From Kitasatospora sp. NBC_01250 (GTDB lineage Bacteria; Actinomycetota; Actinomycetes; Streptomycetales; Streptomycetaceae), in contig NZ_CP108476.1 of NCBI RefSeq assembly GCF_036226465.1, forward strand, positions 7,254,001 to 7,318,000: DNA of 64,000 nucleotides. The letters run 5' to 3'. Position numbers and translations under genes: made by a program. The notes below the pieces were generated by a model. The model was not told the DNA's origin and searched no databases. It saw only the letters and a list, made by a program, of their open reading frames with translations. Of this stretch, positions 28,866 to 38,900 are shown in pieces. How positions within the stretch are numbered: position 1 is the first letter of the stretch; each line of letters opens with the position of its first letter.

Positions 28866-30095
28866 GTGAATTCCAGCCCCCTGGAACGGATTCTGCGCGG
28901 CCCCAGCGGAATCGGTACAGCAAGTCTGCAACCGCTCCAGCGGACCGCCTCCGCGTCGGCCGCGACGCTGCCGGAATGCGCGCTCCCGGCCCCGGGCGCA
29001 CCGGCTGACGGCCTCTCCTCGCCGACCCCGTCCGCGGCGCAGAGCCCGTCCGCAGCTCAGGCCCCGTCCGCGGCGCAGAGCCCGCAGGCACCCCAGCGCG
29101 AGGGACCGCCCCAGCCGGGCGACCCGATTCCCGGGCTCTACTACCACCCGATCGCCGAGCCCGACCCCGAGCGGGTGGCCGAGGTGAGCCGGCGGATCAA
29201 GTCCTGGGCCCTGGACGAGGTCCAGCTCTACCCGCCCGAGTGGGAGGACCAGTTCGACGGCTTCTCGCTCGGCCGGTACATGGTCGCCTGCCACCCGGAC
29301 GCCCCGACCGTCGACCACCTGATGATCGCCACCCGGCTCATGGCGGCCGAGAACGCACTGGACGACTGCTACTGCGAGGACCACGGCGGCTCGCCGATCG
29401 GCCTCGGCGGCCGGCTGCTGCTCGCGCACACGGCACTCGATCCGTTGCACACCACGCAGGAGTACCACCCCCAGTGGGAGGAGTCGCTGAGCTCGGACGC
29501 CCCGCGGCGCGGCTACCGCTCCGCCATGGACTACTTCACCCGGTCCGCGACACCCGCCCAGTCGGACCGCTTCCGGCACGACATGGCCCGCCTGCACATG
29601 GGGTACCTCGCCGAGGCCGCCTGGGCCGAGACGGGCTACACCCCGCAGACGTGGGAGTACCTGTCGATGCGGCAGTTCAACAACTTCCGCCCCTGCCCCA
29701 CCATCACCGACACCGTCGGCGGCTACGAACTCCCGGCCCACCTGCACGCCCTGCCCGCCGTGCAGCGGGTCATCGCGCTCGGTTCCAATGCCACCACGAT
29801 CGTCAACGACCTGTACTCGTACACCAAGGAGCTCGCCTCTCCCGGCAAGCACCTGAACCTGCCGGTGGTGATCGCGGAGCAGGAGAGCTGCTCGGAGCGC
29901 GAGGCCTACCTGAAGGCGGTCGACGTGCACAACGACCTGATGCAGACCTTCGAGGCCACCGCGGCGGCGCTGGCTGCCACGCATCCCGATCCGACGCTGC
30001 TGCGCTTCCTGCGCGGAGTGGCGACCTGGATCGACGGAAACCACCACTGGCACCAGACCAACACCTACCGCTACAGCCTGCCCGATTTCTGGTAA
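28866..30095 (+). CDS. 2-methylisoborneol synthase (terpene cyclase)
   Basis: 409 residues from GTG 28866. About 85 Pro/Ala/Gln-rich residues precede a class I terpene synthase domain beginning near PIPGLYYHPIAEPDPERVAE. The metal-binding motif is DDCYCED (166-172), characteristic of 2-MIB synthases, and the second motif is NDLYSYTKE (NSE triad). The enzyme cyclises 2-methyl-GPP to the earthy odorant 2-methylisoborneol. The methyltransferase that makes its substrate is the next gene, 16 bp away. The assignment is strong because the motif and gene pair both fit the Streptomyces system. The disordered N-terminus is usual in this family. Confidence 0.93.
   Translation: MNSSPLERILRGPSGIGTASLQPLQRTASASAATLPECALPAPGAPADGLSSPTPSAAQSPSAAQAPSAAQSPQAPQREGPPQPGDPIPGLYYHPIAEPDPERVAEVSRRIKSWALDEVQLYPPEWEDQFDGFSLGRYMVACHPDAPTVDHLMIATRLMAAENALDDCYCEDHGGSPIGLGGRLLLAHTALDPLHTTQEYHPQWEESLSSDAPRRGYRSAMDYFTRSATPAQSDRFRHDMARLHMGYLAEAAWAETGYTPQTWEYLSMRQFNNFRPCPTITDTVGGYELPAHLHALPAVQRVIALGSNATTIVNDLYSYTKELASPGKHLNLPVVIAEQESCSEREAYLKAVDVHNDLMQTFEATAAALAATHPDPTLLRFLRGVATWIDGNHHWHQTNTYRYSLPDFW
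29028..29081 (+). repeat. Three 18-bp tandem repeats in 2-MIB synthase N-terminus
   Basis: Units at 29028, 29046 and 29064 encode PSAAQS, PSAAQA, PSAAQS. First and third units are identical; the second differs at four bases. They lie in the disordered N-terminal tail. Confidence 0.85.
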
Positions 30096-30111
30096 CGATG
30101 GAGCTGATGAA

Positions 30112-30996
30112 GTGACCACGATGGATCTCACCCCCGCCACCGAGACCGCAGCCGCGATCCCCGGCCCCGCGACGGCATATCAGGACGACATCGCCCGCTA
30201 CTGGGACCAGGAGGCCCGCCCCGTCAACCTGAAGCTCGGCGACGTGGACGGCCTCTACCACCACCACTACGGGATCGGGGACGTCGACGTCGCCGCCCTG
30301 GGTGCCGCCGACGACAGCGAGCGCGAGAAGAAGGTGATCGCCGAGCTGCACCGGCTGGAGTCCGCGCAGGCCGACGTGCTGCTCGACAACCTGGGCGCGA
30401 TCACCCGTGACAGCATGCTGGTGGACGCCGGCTGCGGGCGCGGCGGCTCGATGGTGATGGCGCACCAGCGCTTCGGCTGCCGGGTCGAGGGCCTGACCCT
30501 CTCGGCCAAGCAGGCGGACTTCGCCAACCAGCGGGTCCGGCAGCTCGGCATCGAGTCCTATGTCCGGTCCCAGGTCTGCAACATGCTGGACATGCCGTTC
30601 GAGACCGGCCAGGCGGCCGCCTCGTGGAACAACGAGTCCAGCATGTACGTCGACCTGCACGACCTGTTCGCCGAGCACGCGCGCATCCTCTCGGTCGGTG
30701 GCCGCTACGTGACCATCACCGGCTGCTGGAACCCGGTCTACGGGCAGCCCTCCAAGTGGGTCTCGCAGATCAACGCCCACTTCGAGTGCAACATCCACTC
30801 CCGCCGCGAGTACCTGCGCGCGATGGCCGACAACCGCCTCGTCCCGAACGCCGTGATCGACCTCACCGCGGCCACGCTGCCGTACTGGGAGCTGCGGGCC
30901 ACCTCCTCGCTGGTCACCGGCATCGAGGAGGCGTTCCTCTCGTCCTACAGGGACGGTTCCTTCCAGTACCTGCTGATCGCCGCCGACCGGGTCTGA
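30112..30996 (+). CDS. Geranyl diphosphate 2-C-methyltransferase
   Basis: 294 residues from GTG 30112; a second possible start is ATG 30121. SAM-dependent methyltransferase with motif I VDAGCGRGGSMVMA, preceded by a DGLYHHHYGIGDVDVAAL segment typical of the GPP C-methyltransferase family. It methylates GPP at C2 to give 2-methyl-GPP, the substrate of the 2-MIB synthase encoded upstream. The two-gene operon is closed by a strong terminator. Together they account for 2-methylisoborneol production. Confidence 0.93.
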   Translation: MTTMDLTPATETAAAIPGPATAYQDDIARYWDQEARPVNLKLGDVDGLYHHHYGIGDVDVAALGAADDSEREKKVIAELHRLESAQADVLLDNLGAITRDSMLVDAGCGRGGSMVMAHQRFGCRVEGLTLSAKQADFANQRVRQLGIESYVRSQVCNMLDMPFETGQAAASWNNESSMYVDLHDLFAEHARILSVGGRYVTITGCWNPVYGQPSKWVSQINAHFECNIHSRREYLRAMADNRLVPNAVIDLTAATLPYWELRATSSLVTGIEEAFLSSYRDGSFQYLLIAADRV

Positions 30997-31016
30997 CCGA
31001 CCCTGCCCGGCCCGCA

Positions 31017-31052
31017 GCCCAGGGGCACCCCGCGACCGGGGTGCCCCTGGGC
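31017..31052. terminator. Bidirectional terminator, methyltransferase / serine hydrolase
   Basis: A perfect 15-bp stem (31017-31031 with 31038-31052) and 6-nt loop between convergent stops at 30996 and 31057. Confidence 0.87.
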
Positions 31053-31056
31053 CGTG

Positions 31057-32235
31057 TCAGCCGGTCGGCGGGATGTCGTAGATGTTGCCCGGAGTCGCGA
31101 TGCCGGTGATGGCCTTTGCGATCACCGTGCTCGGTTCGTACCCCTGGTACGTGATGTCGGAGTTGATCAGCACGACCAGCGTGGCCTGCTGCGACGGCAG
31201 GTAGACGGCGACGCTCTCGTAGCCCGGGAGCGAGCCGTTGTGTCCGATCCAGCCGCTGATGTCGACCAGGCCCAGCCCGTAACCAGCCTGCGGATTGGCG
31301 GAGTTGACGGGAATGAAGTTGGTCCGCTGAGCCTGGACCGCATTGCCGAGCAGGGTGCCGGTGGCGACGTCGACGGCCCACTTGTGCAGGTCGTTCAGCG
31401 TCGAGACCTCAGCGCCGGCCGCCCAGGCCCAACTGGGGTCCCAGTTCGTGGAGATGGCCTCCTGGCCGGTCGGGGTCTGGACGGTGTAGCCCTGGGCGTG
31501 CGGGTCGGCGAGCGCGGTGCCGCTGGCCAGGTAGGTGTTGCTGAGCCCGGCCGGGCCGGTCACGTGGTCGTGCAGGTAGCCGGCGAGGTCCTGGCCGGAC
31601 ACCTTCTCGACCACCAGGCCGAGCAGGATGTAGTTGGAGTTGTCGTACAGGAACTGGCTGCCGGGTGCGAACAGGTTCGGATGGGCGAACCCGAGCGCGA
31701 CCAACTGCTCCGGCGTCCACGGCGCGGTCGGGTTCGCGAGGAACTTGTTGATGAAGGTCGAGTCGGAGGTGTACGGGAACAGCCCGCTGCGCATCTCCAG
31801 CAGCTGACGCAGCGTGATGTTGTCGCCGTTCGGGACCCCGGAGACGTACTTCGAGATCGGATCGTCCAGCCCGACCTTGCCCTGGTCGACGAGCTGGAGC
31901 ACGGCCGTGGCGGTGAAGGTCTTGGTCTCGCTGCCGAGCCGCATGTGGAGGTCGGTGCTCATCGGCGTCTTGGTCGCGGAGTCGGCATAGCCGAACGTAC
32001 GCACGTAGTCGGGCTGCCCCGGCTGCCACAACCCGACGATGGCGCCCGGTACACCGGTCTGCTGCAACGCCTGCTGGATGGCACTGTCGAGCCTGCCCGC
32101 CTCCGTGCCGGGCTGGTCCTGCTGCACCATCCGGGCGGGGGCGGCGGCCTGAGCCGGTACGGCCGCCACCTGCAGCAGCCCGGCAAGGGCCAGCGCGGCA
32201 GCCGCGATTGCTTTGCGGGTGGGTAGGGCTCTCAT
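31057..32235 (-). CDS. Secreted serine hydrolase, beta-lactamase/D-Ala-D-Ala peptidase family
   Basis: 392 residues from ATG 32235. A Sec signal peptide runs from MRALPTRKAIAAAALALAG with probable cleavage after AQA (residue 30). The class C beta-lactamase fold motifs are visible: SETK (S102-K105, nucleophile and base), YDN in FLYDNSNYILLG, and HNG in IGHNGSLPGYE near the C-terminus. Such proteins are D-alanyl-D-alanine carboxypeptidases, esterases or D-aminopeptidases; the substrate cannot be told from sequence. It appears to be a single-gene unit next to the left edge of the accessory island. Confidence 0.88.
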   Translation of the reverse strand: MRALPTRKAIAAAALALAGLLQVAAVPAQAAAPARMVQQDQPGTEAGRLDSAIQQALQQTGVPGAIVGLWQPGQPDYVRTFGYADSATKTPMSTDLHMRLGSETKTFTATAVLQLVDQGKVGLDDPISKYVSGVPNGDNITLRQLLEMRSGLFPYTSDSTFINKFLANPTAPWTPEQLVALGFAHPNLFAPGSQFLYDNSNYILLGLVVEKVSGQDLAGYLHDHVTGPAGLSNTYLASGTALADPHAQGYTVQTPTGQEAISTNWDPSWAWAAGAEVSTLNDLHKWAVDVATGTLLGNAVQAQRTNFIPVNSANPQAGYGLGLVDISGWIGHNGSLPGYESVAVYLPSQQATLVVLINSDITYQGYEPSTVIAKAITGIATPGNIYDIPPTG

Positions 32236-32393
32236 AGGTCGATCGTCAACCTTCCACGCCCCCGGCGCGATTCGACCGCGCACCGCCGCCCGGTCGGCCA
32301 CCCTCCGCGCATCCCCGCCCACGGAACGTCGCCTTCGCCCGTCCGACCGGAATTGAATTCCACGCCTCCCTGCGACCACGCGCACACACAAAA

Positions 32394-32696
32394 ATGCGTC
32401 GGAGTGTGGTGCTGGTGCCGACGGTGGGCGGGGAGCCGTTGGCGGGTGATCTGGGTGGCATCACGTGGTTGTACGCGTTCAGTGGTGAGGATGCGCTGGG
32501 CCGGTTCGCGGTGGCGCGTGGGTTGGGGGCCGCGGCGCCGTACCTGACGGTGTCGGGGGCGCGGTTGTTGGATGTGGCCGTTCCGGCGATGGGGGTTGCC
32601 GCGGGGGTGGCGGTGGATGTGGCGGGGCCGGCGCCGTTCCTGCTGCCGCCGGTGCACGGGATCGTGCCGGATGCGGTGGCGGTGGATCGTGGCTGA
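32394..32696 (+). pseudogene. SseB-like protein, copy A, 5'-truncated
   Basis: 100 codons from ATG 32394, but no ribosome site is visible (an ACACACAAAA run precedes it). From about residue 2 on it aligns with the SseB-like protein of copy B (34488-34853): both share WLYAF, LGRFA, LLDVAVPA and DVAGPAPFLLP blocks. About 30 N-terminal residues present in copy B are missing here, and homology begins abruptly near 32397. This looks like a deletion breakpoint at the island edge. SseB-like proteins often accompany type VII-secreted effectors in Streptomyces; their role is unclear. Confidence 0.6.
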
Positions 32697-33845
32697 CTCC
32701 TACCAGGTCGACCCGGATGCGCTGAACAACACGGCGAAAGGGATCAAGGACGCGATCGCGGAGCTGCAGAAGCTCGGGATCAGCGAGAGCGGTGAGGTCG
32801 GGCGCGGTTTCTCCAACGTCTCGCTGACGGGTATGCAGGTCGGCAACCCGGGGCTGCAGGGCGCGTTGGACGGCTTCTGCGAACGGTGGAGCTGGGGGTG
32901 CGGCGCCTGGTCCACGACGGCGACGAGATAGCGCTGCGCCTGGGACTGTCGGCGGGGATGTACTACGACCAGGAGCAGTACGCCTCGGGCATGCTCAAGG
33001 ACGTGGTGAACGCGGCCATGGGCAACCCGGACCTGACGCAGGACCAGGTCGAGGCGCAGTCGTGGGACACGACGTTGAAGGACAACGAGGTCACGCAGAT
33101 CGGCCACGCGGACTACTCGGCCGCCTCCTTCCAGAAGGCGATGCTGGACTCGGCCGCGACCTGGGACGCCGAGGGGGCCGACGTGCTGGGGAGCGACCCG
33201 CAGGCGCAGGCGCTCGCCGCGCTGACCGGGACCACGGGCGCCGACACGGCGGAGCAGCAGCGCCTGCTGGCGGAGTCGAAGCGGCTGCGGGCGATGGCCG
33301 ATCCGCAGGGTGGCCAGGGCTGACGGGGGAGGGGTGCTGATGGGGTTGTTGGATTCGGTCGGAGACGGCCTGGAGGGGCTGTACAAGGACGGCAAGAAGG
33401 CGGTCGGGAAGGTCGTCGACGGCAACGCTCACACGGTCGGCGGGGTGCTGGACTTCGTCGGCCTGCACGACGTTGCGCACGCGGTCGACAGGTTCGGCGA
33501 TCAGGTGGCCGACGACATGGGTGCCCAGGTCGGGGAGGTGCAGCTCGGTGACTCCGACGATCCGAAGGACCTGGTGCACGGTGACGTGAAGGCGATCGCC
33601 GAGTCGGCGAAGCATCTGCTGGCCTTCCATGACGCGTTCGAGGAGACCGGCAGCGGTCTGCGCTCGATGGACGCCGATCACTGGCGGGGCCAGGCCGCGG
33701 AGGCGTTCCGTGCCACGTTCGCCCCGCACCCGGCGCAGTGGCTGACGGCGGCGGACGCGTGCGCGGCGGCGGCCAAGGCGCTGGACGACTTCTCGCACAC
33801 CGTCAGCTGGGCGCAGGACCAGGCCAAGCAGGCGATCGACGCCAA
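32396..33845 (+). repeat. Tandem duplication, copy A of toxin module
   Basis: This segment and 34574-35919 are homologous through three consecutive genes (SseB-like, ESX-like, RHS N-terminus) in the same order and frame arrangement. Copy A is degraded at both ends and frameshifted inside. The ends are approximate. Confidence 0.7.
32689..33323 (+). pseudogene. ESX/WXG-like secretion protein, copy A, frameshifted
   Basis: GTG 32689 starts VADSYQVDPDALNNTAKGIK, overlapping the SseB-like stop. The frame runs to 32931, but similarity to copy B moves to the +1 frame (LVHDGDEIALRLGLSAGMYY...) after a run of five G at 32894-32898; copy B has six G at 35051-35056. The second part continues to 33323. 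Joined, the protein would have about 210 residues. It resembles small alpha-helical partner proteins found upstream of type VII-exported RHS toxins. The broken frame may be real decay or a sequencing error in the homopolymer. Confidence 0.65.
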
Positions 33846-34002
33846 GTGGGAAGCCGAACTTCGCGCAGCCCAGCAAGCCCGCACCGGCCACCTGACCCGC
33901 GACGACATCGCCACCCTTGCCCGCGGTCACTTGATCTGGTCAGAGTCCTCGCCGAGGCCGAGCCAGTGCACCGGGCTACGCTCTACCAACAGCTGGGCCT
34001 GA
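33340..34002 (+). pseudogene. RHS toxin N-terminal remnant, copy A, fused to recombinase fragment
   Basis: ATG 33340 starts MGLLDSVGDGLEGLYKDGKK. Residues 1-168 align closely with the start of the full RHS protein of copy B, including the W-x-G element in DADHWRGQAAEAFRA. After AIDA (about 33845) similarity ends and an unrelated sequence (EAELRAAQQARTGHLTRDD) follows, which looks like part of a serine recombinase. The frame stops at 34002. All RHS repeats and the toxin tip are gone, so it cannot be a toxin. If made, it could still be exported as a short WXG-type protein. Confidence 0.75.
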
Positions 34003-34140
34003 TCCTCACCTACGACTCCGGAAAGCAAAAAGTGCTGGTCGAGATGAATCTCGACCAGCACTTGAACGATCCCCGTGGGGTATCAGTCGGTGTCCGAGGC
34101 CGGACTTGCACCATCCTCCAACCTCGAGTGGGCCCATACG
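33846..34140 (+). pseudogene. Serine recombinase C-terminal remnant 1
   Basis: Two frames carry pieces typical of large serine recombinase tails: EAELRAAQQARTGHLTRDDI in the RHS frame, then, after a shift, LVRVLAEAEPVHRATLYQQL, LGLILTYDSGKQKVLVEM and VRGRTCTI. The 'YxxLGLxLTY...VxVE' pattern is common near the C-terminus of integrases of this class. Only about 95 codons remain and they are frameshifted, so it is dead. A second, different remnant of the same type lies at 41630-41916. Confidence 0.6.
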
Positions 34141-34487
34141 GTGCTGGACCTGGACGGCCTCGGGGCGCCTTGACGAGTGCTTCGCCTTCCACTGGGGTGA
34201 CCTCGGAGGCGAACGGGCTGGCTCCATCCGGCAAGGCTGCCCGGGAGCCTGCCGTACTGCCCTACGGATCGACTGCATCGTCGAAGTGGGACACGGTCTT
34301 GCATCTGTCAGATGGTCGACTGTGAAGCGGGGATGGATTCGCGGCCGGGCCGTGTGACGCAACTCCTGTGAGTCGCGTGGCGCGCGACAGTTGCCTGGGC
34401 GGTTGCCATGCTGGGTGTTGCGACCGAACTGTCGTTCCCGTCGGCTAGGCTGAGATTCGTATCGAACTGGTTGCCGAGTGTTACGGG
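34141..34487. other. Gene-free stretch between the two module copies
   Basis: 347 bp with no convincing gene. A TAGGCT hexamer at 34446-34451, about 40 bp before the SseB-like start, could be a -10 box; no -35 with proper spacing is seen. Confidence 0.4.
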
Positions 34488-34853
34488 GTGCTTGTGTCTG
34501 GGGTGGGGTTGACGGCGCGTCTGGCGGCGTTGCACCAGGGTCATGTGGATGGTCCGGCACTGGTGGGGGAGTTGCGTGAGGCACTGGTGCTGCTGCCGAC
34601 GCGGGGTGGGGAGCCGGTGGCGGCTGACTCGGAGGGTGTGCGCTGGTTGTACGCGTTCACGGACGAGGCGGCGCTGGGCAGGTTCGCATCCGCACGTGGA
34701 GCCATCGGCGAAGTGGAGTACCTGACGGTGCGTGGTTCCCGTTTGCTGGATGTGGCGGTGCCCGCGCTGGGCGAGTCGGCGGGTGTGGCGTTGGACGTGG
34801 CCGGCCCCGCGCCGTTCCTGCTCCCGGCTTCGGCGGTGACGGCTCATCGCTGA
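34488..34853 (+). CDS. SseB-like protein, copy B
   Basis: 121 residues from GTG 34488 (GTG 34494 is an alternative). It shows SseB-domain blocks: a VRWLYAFTDEAALGRFA core, SRLLDVAVPALGESAGVALD and GPAPFLLPASA. Proteins of this type sit beside type VII/WXG effector genes in many streptomycetes; no biochemical role is established. First gene of the intact module SseB-like, ESX-like, RHS toxin, immunity. The stop overlaps the presumed beginning of the next gene, as in copy A. Confidence 0.7.
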   Translation: MLVSGVGLTARLAALHQGHVDGPALVGELREALVLLPTRGGEPVAADSEGVRWLYAFTDEAALGRFASARGAIGEVEYLTVRGSRLLDVAVPALGESAGVALDVAGPAPFLLPASAVTAHR

Positions 34854-35919
34854 TTCGTATCAGGTCGATCCGGACGCGCTGAAGAACACGGCGAAGGGCA
34901 TCAATGATGCGGTCGCCGAGTTGAAGACGCTGGGGATCGATGAGAGCGCGGAGGTGGGCCGCGGGTTCTCCGGTCTGTCTTTGACGGGGTTGCAGGTCGG
35001 TAACCCGGGTCTGCAGTCGGCGCTGGACGACTTCTGCGACCGGTGGGGCTGGGGGGTGCGCACTCTGGTGCACGACGGTACCGAGATCGCGGATCGGCTG
35101 GGTCTGTCGGCGGGCCGGTACTACGACCAGGAGCAGTACGCCTCCGGTGTGATGAAGGACGTGGTCAATGCCGCGATCGGTAACCCGGATCTGACGCAGG
35201 AGCAGGTGGAGAAGCAGTCCTGGGGTCAGACGTGGGAGAACAACCCGTACACCCAGGTCACCGATCCGGACTACTCGAAGGCGTCGTTCGACCAGGCGGC
35301 GGCCGACACCCGTAAGACGTGGGCCGCGGAGGGCAAGGACGTCGAGGGTCATGTTCCCGTGCCCGGTCTGCCGGGGGTCTTCATGCCGGCTCCGGGGCAG
35401 GGGGTAAGGGCTGATGGGGTTTCTGGACGACGTCGGGGACGGCCTGGAGGGGCTGTACAAGGACGGTAAGAAGCAGGTCGGCCAGGTCCTCGACCAGAAC
35501 GCCCACACGGTGGGCGGGATGCTCGACTTCGTGGGCCTGCACGACGCGGCGAACATGGTCGACAACTGGGGTGACAGTGTCGCCGACGACCTGGGTGCGC
35601 AGGTCGGGGAGAAGCAGCTGGGGCAGTCCGAGGATCCCAAGGACCTGGTCCACGGCGACGCCAAGGCGCTCGGCGACACGGCCGCGCATCTGCGCAAGTT
35701 CCACGACGCGTTCCAGGAGACCGGCAGCGGCTTGCAGGCGCTGGACTCCTCGCACTGGCAGGGCCAGGCCGCGGATGCGTTCCGTGCCAAGTTCGAGCCG
35801 CACCCGGCGCTGTGGCTGACCGCCGCCGACGCGTGCGCGGCCGCCGCCACCGCGCTGGACGGCTTTGCGCAGACCGTCACCTGGGCGCAGGGGCAGGCCA
35901 AGGAGGCCATCGACGCGTA
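34574..35919 (+). repeat. Tandem duplication, copy B of toxin module
   Basis: Homologous to 32396-33845 over the SseB-like, ESX-like and RHS N-terminal genes. The ends are approximate. Confidence 0.7.
34846..35469 (+). CDS. ESX/WXG-like partner protein, copy B
   Basis: Alignment with copy A places the N-terminus at 34846 (ADSYQVDPDALKNTAKGIND), where the start codon is ATC instead of the GTG in copy A. The first standard start in frame is TTG 34921 (182 residues). Shared blocks are GRGFSGLSLTGLQVGNPGLQ and YDQEQYASGVMKDVVNAAIG. The frame runs 56 bp into the RHS gene. One G fewer in the run 35400-35404 would end it at GQG*, just as copy A ends. A helical protein of about 200 residues, probably the secretion partner or chaperone for the RHS toxin. 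Start and end are both uncertain. Confidence 0.6.
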   Translation: MADSYQVDPDALKNTAKGINDAVAELKTLGIDESAEVGRGFSGLSLTGLQVGNPGLQSALDDFCDRWGWGVRTLVHDGTEIADRLGLSAGRYYDQEQYASGVMKDVVNAAIGNPDLTQEQVEKQSWGQTWENNPYTQVTDPDYSKASFDQAAADTRKTWAAEGKDVEGHVPVPGLPGVFMPAPGQGVRADGVSGRRRGRPGGAVQGR

Positions 35920-38900
35920 CAACGCGGCGAAGAAGGCGCACCAGCAGGCCCAGGCCGCCTACAACGCGAGCGTCAGCAGCTACAACGACGCCGTCAAGAC
36001 CTGGAACAAGGCCGCCGCCCAGCCCAACCCCAACCCCGGTCCCAAGCCCACCGATCCGGGCGACTTTCACGATCCGTCCACCGATCAGCTCACGCACGCC
36101 CAGGACCTGCTGCGCGCCGCCCGCACCGGACGCGACCAAGCGGCCGACAGCGCGGCGAAGGCGCTGCAGGCGGCCACCGCCACCGCGCCGACCACGCCCA
36201 GCTTCACGCAGCGGATGAAGCTGGACTCGATGGACCTGGCCGAGGGCGGCGCGATGGGCGGCGCGCACCTGTACGGCGGGATCTTCAAGGGCGCCGCCGA
36301 CATCGTGGACTTCGGGCGCGGCCTGAACCCGATGGACGTCTACAACGTCACCCACCCCGCCACCTACCTCGACCACCTCAACCAGACCGCCGCCGGCCTG
36401 GTCCACGCCAACATGCACCCCACCGACGTTGTCAAGTCCCTGGTCGGCTCCGGCTGGGGCTCCGACCCCTTCGAGGCCGGCGGCAAACTCCTGACCAACG
36501 TCGCGTTCGGTGCCCTGACCGACGGGGCGGGTCCCGAGGCGGATGCCGCCGCGGCCGCCGCGAAGACCACCGCCGCGGCCGCCGCGAAGACCACCGCCGA
36601 GGACGCGGGGAAGAACGCCGCCAAGGATGCCGCCCAGGACGCGGCCGGCGGCGGGGGGCGTGACGCGGTCAAGGACCCGGACATCAACGGGCGCGACCCG
36701 GGCGACCGCGTCTGCAAGAGCGACCCGATCGACATGGCCACCGGCTACATGACGCTCACCCAGACCGACGCCCACCTCGCGGGCGTACTCCCACTCCTGT
36801 TCACCCGCACCCACGACTCCCACTACCGCGCCGGGCGTTGGATGGGGCCGAGCTGGGCGTGCACGTTCGACGAGCGGCTGGAGGTCGACGCCGAGGGCGT
36901 GGTCCTGCTGCGCGGTGACGGCATCGCGCTGGCCTACCCGCACCCCGCGCCCGGCACGCCCACGCTGCCGGTCACGGGTGCGCGCTGGCCGCTGGCCGTG
37001 GACGCCGAGGGCCGGTACACCGTCACCGACCCGGCCACCGGCCACATCCGCACCTTCCGCCCCGACCCCGCCCAGCCCGCTAGCCCCGCCCAGGCCGCCG
37101 GCCACGTGCTGGCCCCGCTCGACTCCATCACCGACCGGGCCGGCCACCAGCTGGTCTTCGACTACGACCACGACGGCATCCTGATGGGCATCCGGCACTC
37201 GGCCGGCTACCACCTGGAAGTCGACGTCACCGACTTCCGGATCACGGCCCTGCGGACGGCCGGGCTGGAACTCGTCCGCTACGGCTACACCGAGGGCCAC
37301 CTCACCGAGATCGTCAACTCCTCCGGCCTGCCGCTGCGCTTCGAGTACGACACGGCCGGGCGGATGACCGCGTGGATCGACCGCAACGAATCCCGCTACG
37401 ACTACGTCTACGACGACCAGGACCGCTGCATATCCCAGGGTGGCTCCGGCGGCCACCTGCGCTGGCGCTACGACTACCGCCCCGGCCTGACCCTGGCCAC
37501 CGACTCCCTGGGCGCGGTCAACCGCTACGAGGTCAACGAGCGCCACCAGATCACCGCCCACACCGACCCGCTCGGCCACACCACCCGCTACACCCGCGAC
37601 CACCGCCACCGCCTGCTCGCCACCACCGACCCACTCGGGCGCACCACCGCCTTCGAGTACGACGCGGCCGGCAACACCACCACCGTGACCCGCCCCGACG
37701 GTGCCCGCTCCACCGCCGCGTACAACACGCAGGGCCTGCCCGTCACCGTCACCGGCCCCGACGGCTCCAACTGGCGCCAGACCTACGACGGACACGGCAA
37801 CCGCACCTCGGTCACCGACCCCGCCGGCGCCACCACACTCTTCGGCTACGACGCCCACGGGCACCTCGCCTCACTCACCGACGCCCTCGGCCACACCACC
37901 GCCGTCCACTGCGACGCGGCCGGTCTCGTCCTGTCCGCCACCGACCCGCTCGGCGCCACCACCGCCTACCAGCGCGACGGCTTCGGACGGCCCGTCACCA
38001 TCACCGACCCACTGCGCAACTCCACCCGCCTGACCTGGAGCCCCGAGGGCCTGCTCACCTCCCGCACCACCCCCGACGGCGCCACCGAGACCTGGACCCA
38101 CGACGGCGAGGGCAACACCCTCACCCACACCGACCAACTCGGCGCCACCACCACCTTCGAGTACACCGACTTCGACCTGCTCACCGCCCGCACCACCCCC
38201 GACGGCGCCCGCCACACCTTCACCCACGACACCGAACTGCGGCTGATCGAGGTCACCAACCCCCAGGGCCTGACCTGGACCTACCAGCACGACCGAGCCG
38301 GCCGCCTCACCGCCGAGACCGACTTCGACGGCCGCACCCTCGCCTACACCCACGACGCGGCCGGCCAGCTCGCCGCCCGCACCAACGGCTTGGGCGAGAG
38401 CATCGGCTACACCTACGACCTGCTGGGCAACCTCACCGGCAAGGACGTCGAGGGCGACCTCACCAGCTACACCCATGACGCGCTGGGCCGCCTGCTCACC
38501 GCCACCGGCCCTGCCGTCGAACTGACCCGCACCCTCGACCCGCTGGGCCGCCTGCTCACCGAGACCGTCAACGGCCGCACCCTCACCAACACCTACGACC
38601 CGCTCGGCCGCCGCACCTCCCGCACCACCCCAGGCGGCACGCTCAGCACCTGGGCCTATGACCCGGCCGGCAATCCGCTCGCCCTCACCACCGGCGGGCA
38701 CACACTCACCTTCGATTACGACGCGGCCGGCCGCGAGACCACCCGCCACCTCACCGACACCGTCACCGTCACCAGCGGCTACGACCCGCTCGGCCGCCGC
38801 ACCGCCCAGGCCCTCACCGTCGGGCCCGACGTCCTCCAGCACCGCGCCTACCGCTACCGCGCCGACGGCAACCTCACCGGCATCGACGACCGGCAGACTG

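Noticed and set aside
32236..32391. Upstream extension of the serine hydrolase to a start at 32391
   Set aside because: It adds an Arg-rich stretch ahead of a perfect signal peptide beginning at ATG 32235.
34085..34115. GTGTCCGAGG...GGACTTG segment resembling the 3' end of the tRNA-Leu, a possible att copy
   Set aside because: It fits the reading frame of the recombinase tail (VRGRTCTI) and matches the tRNA only over about 10 bases plus scattered positions.
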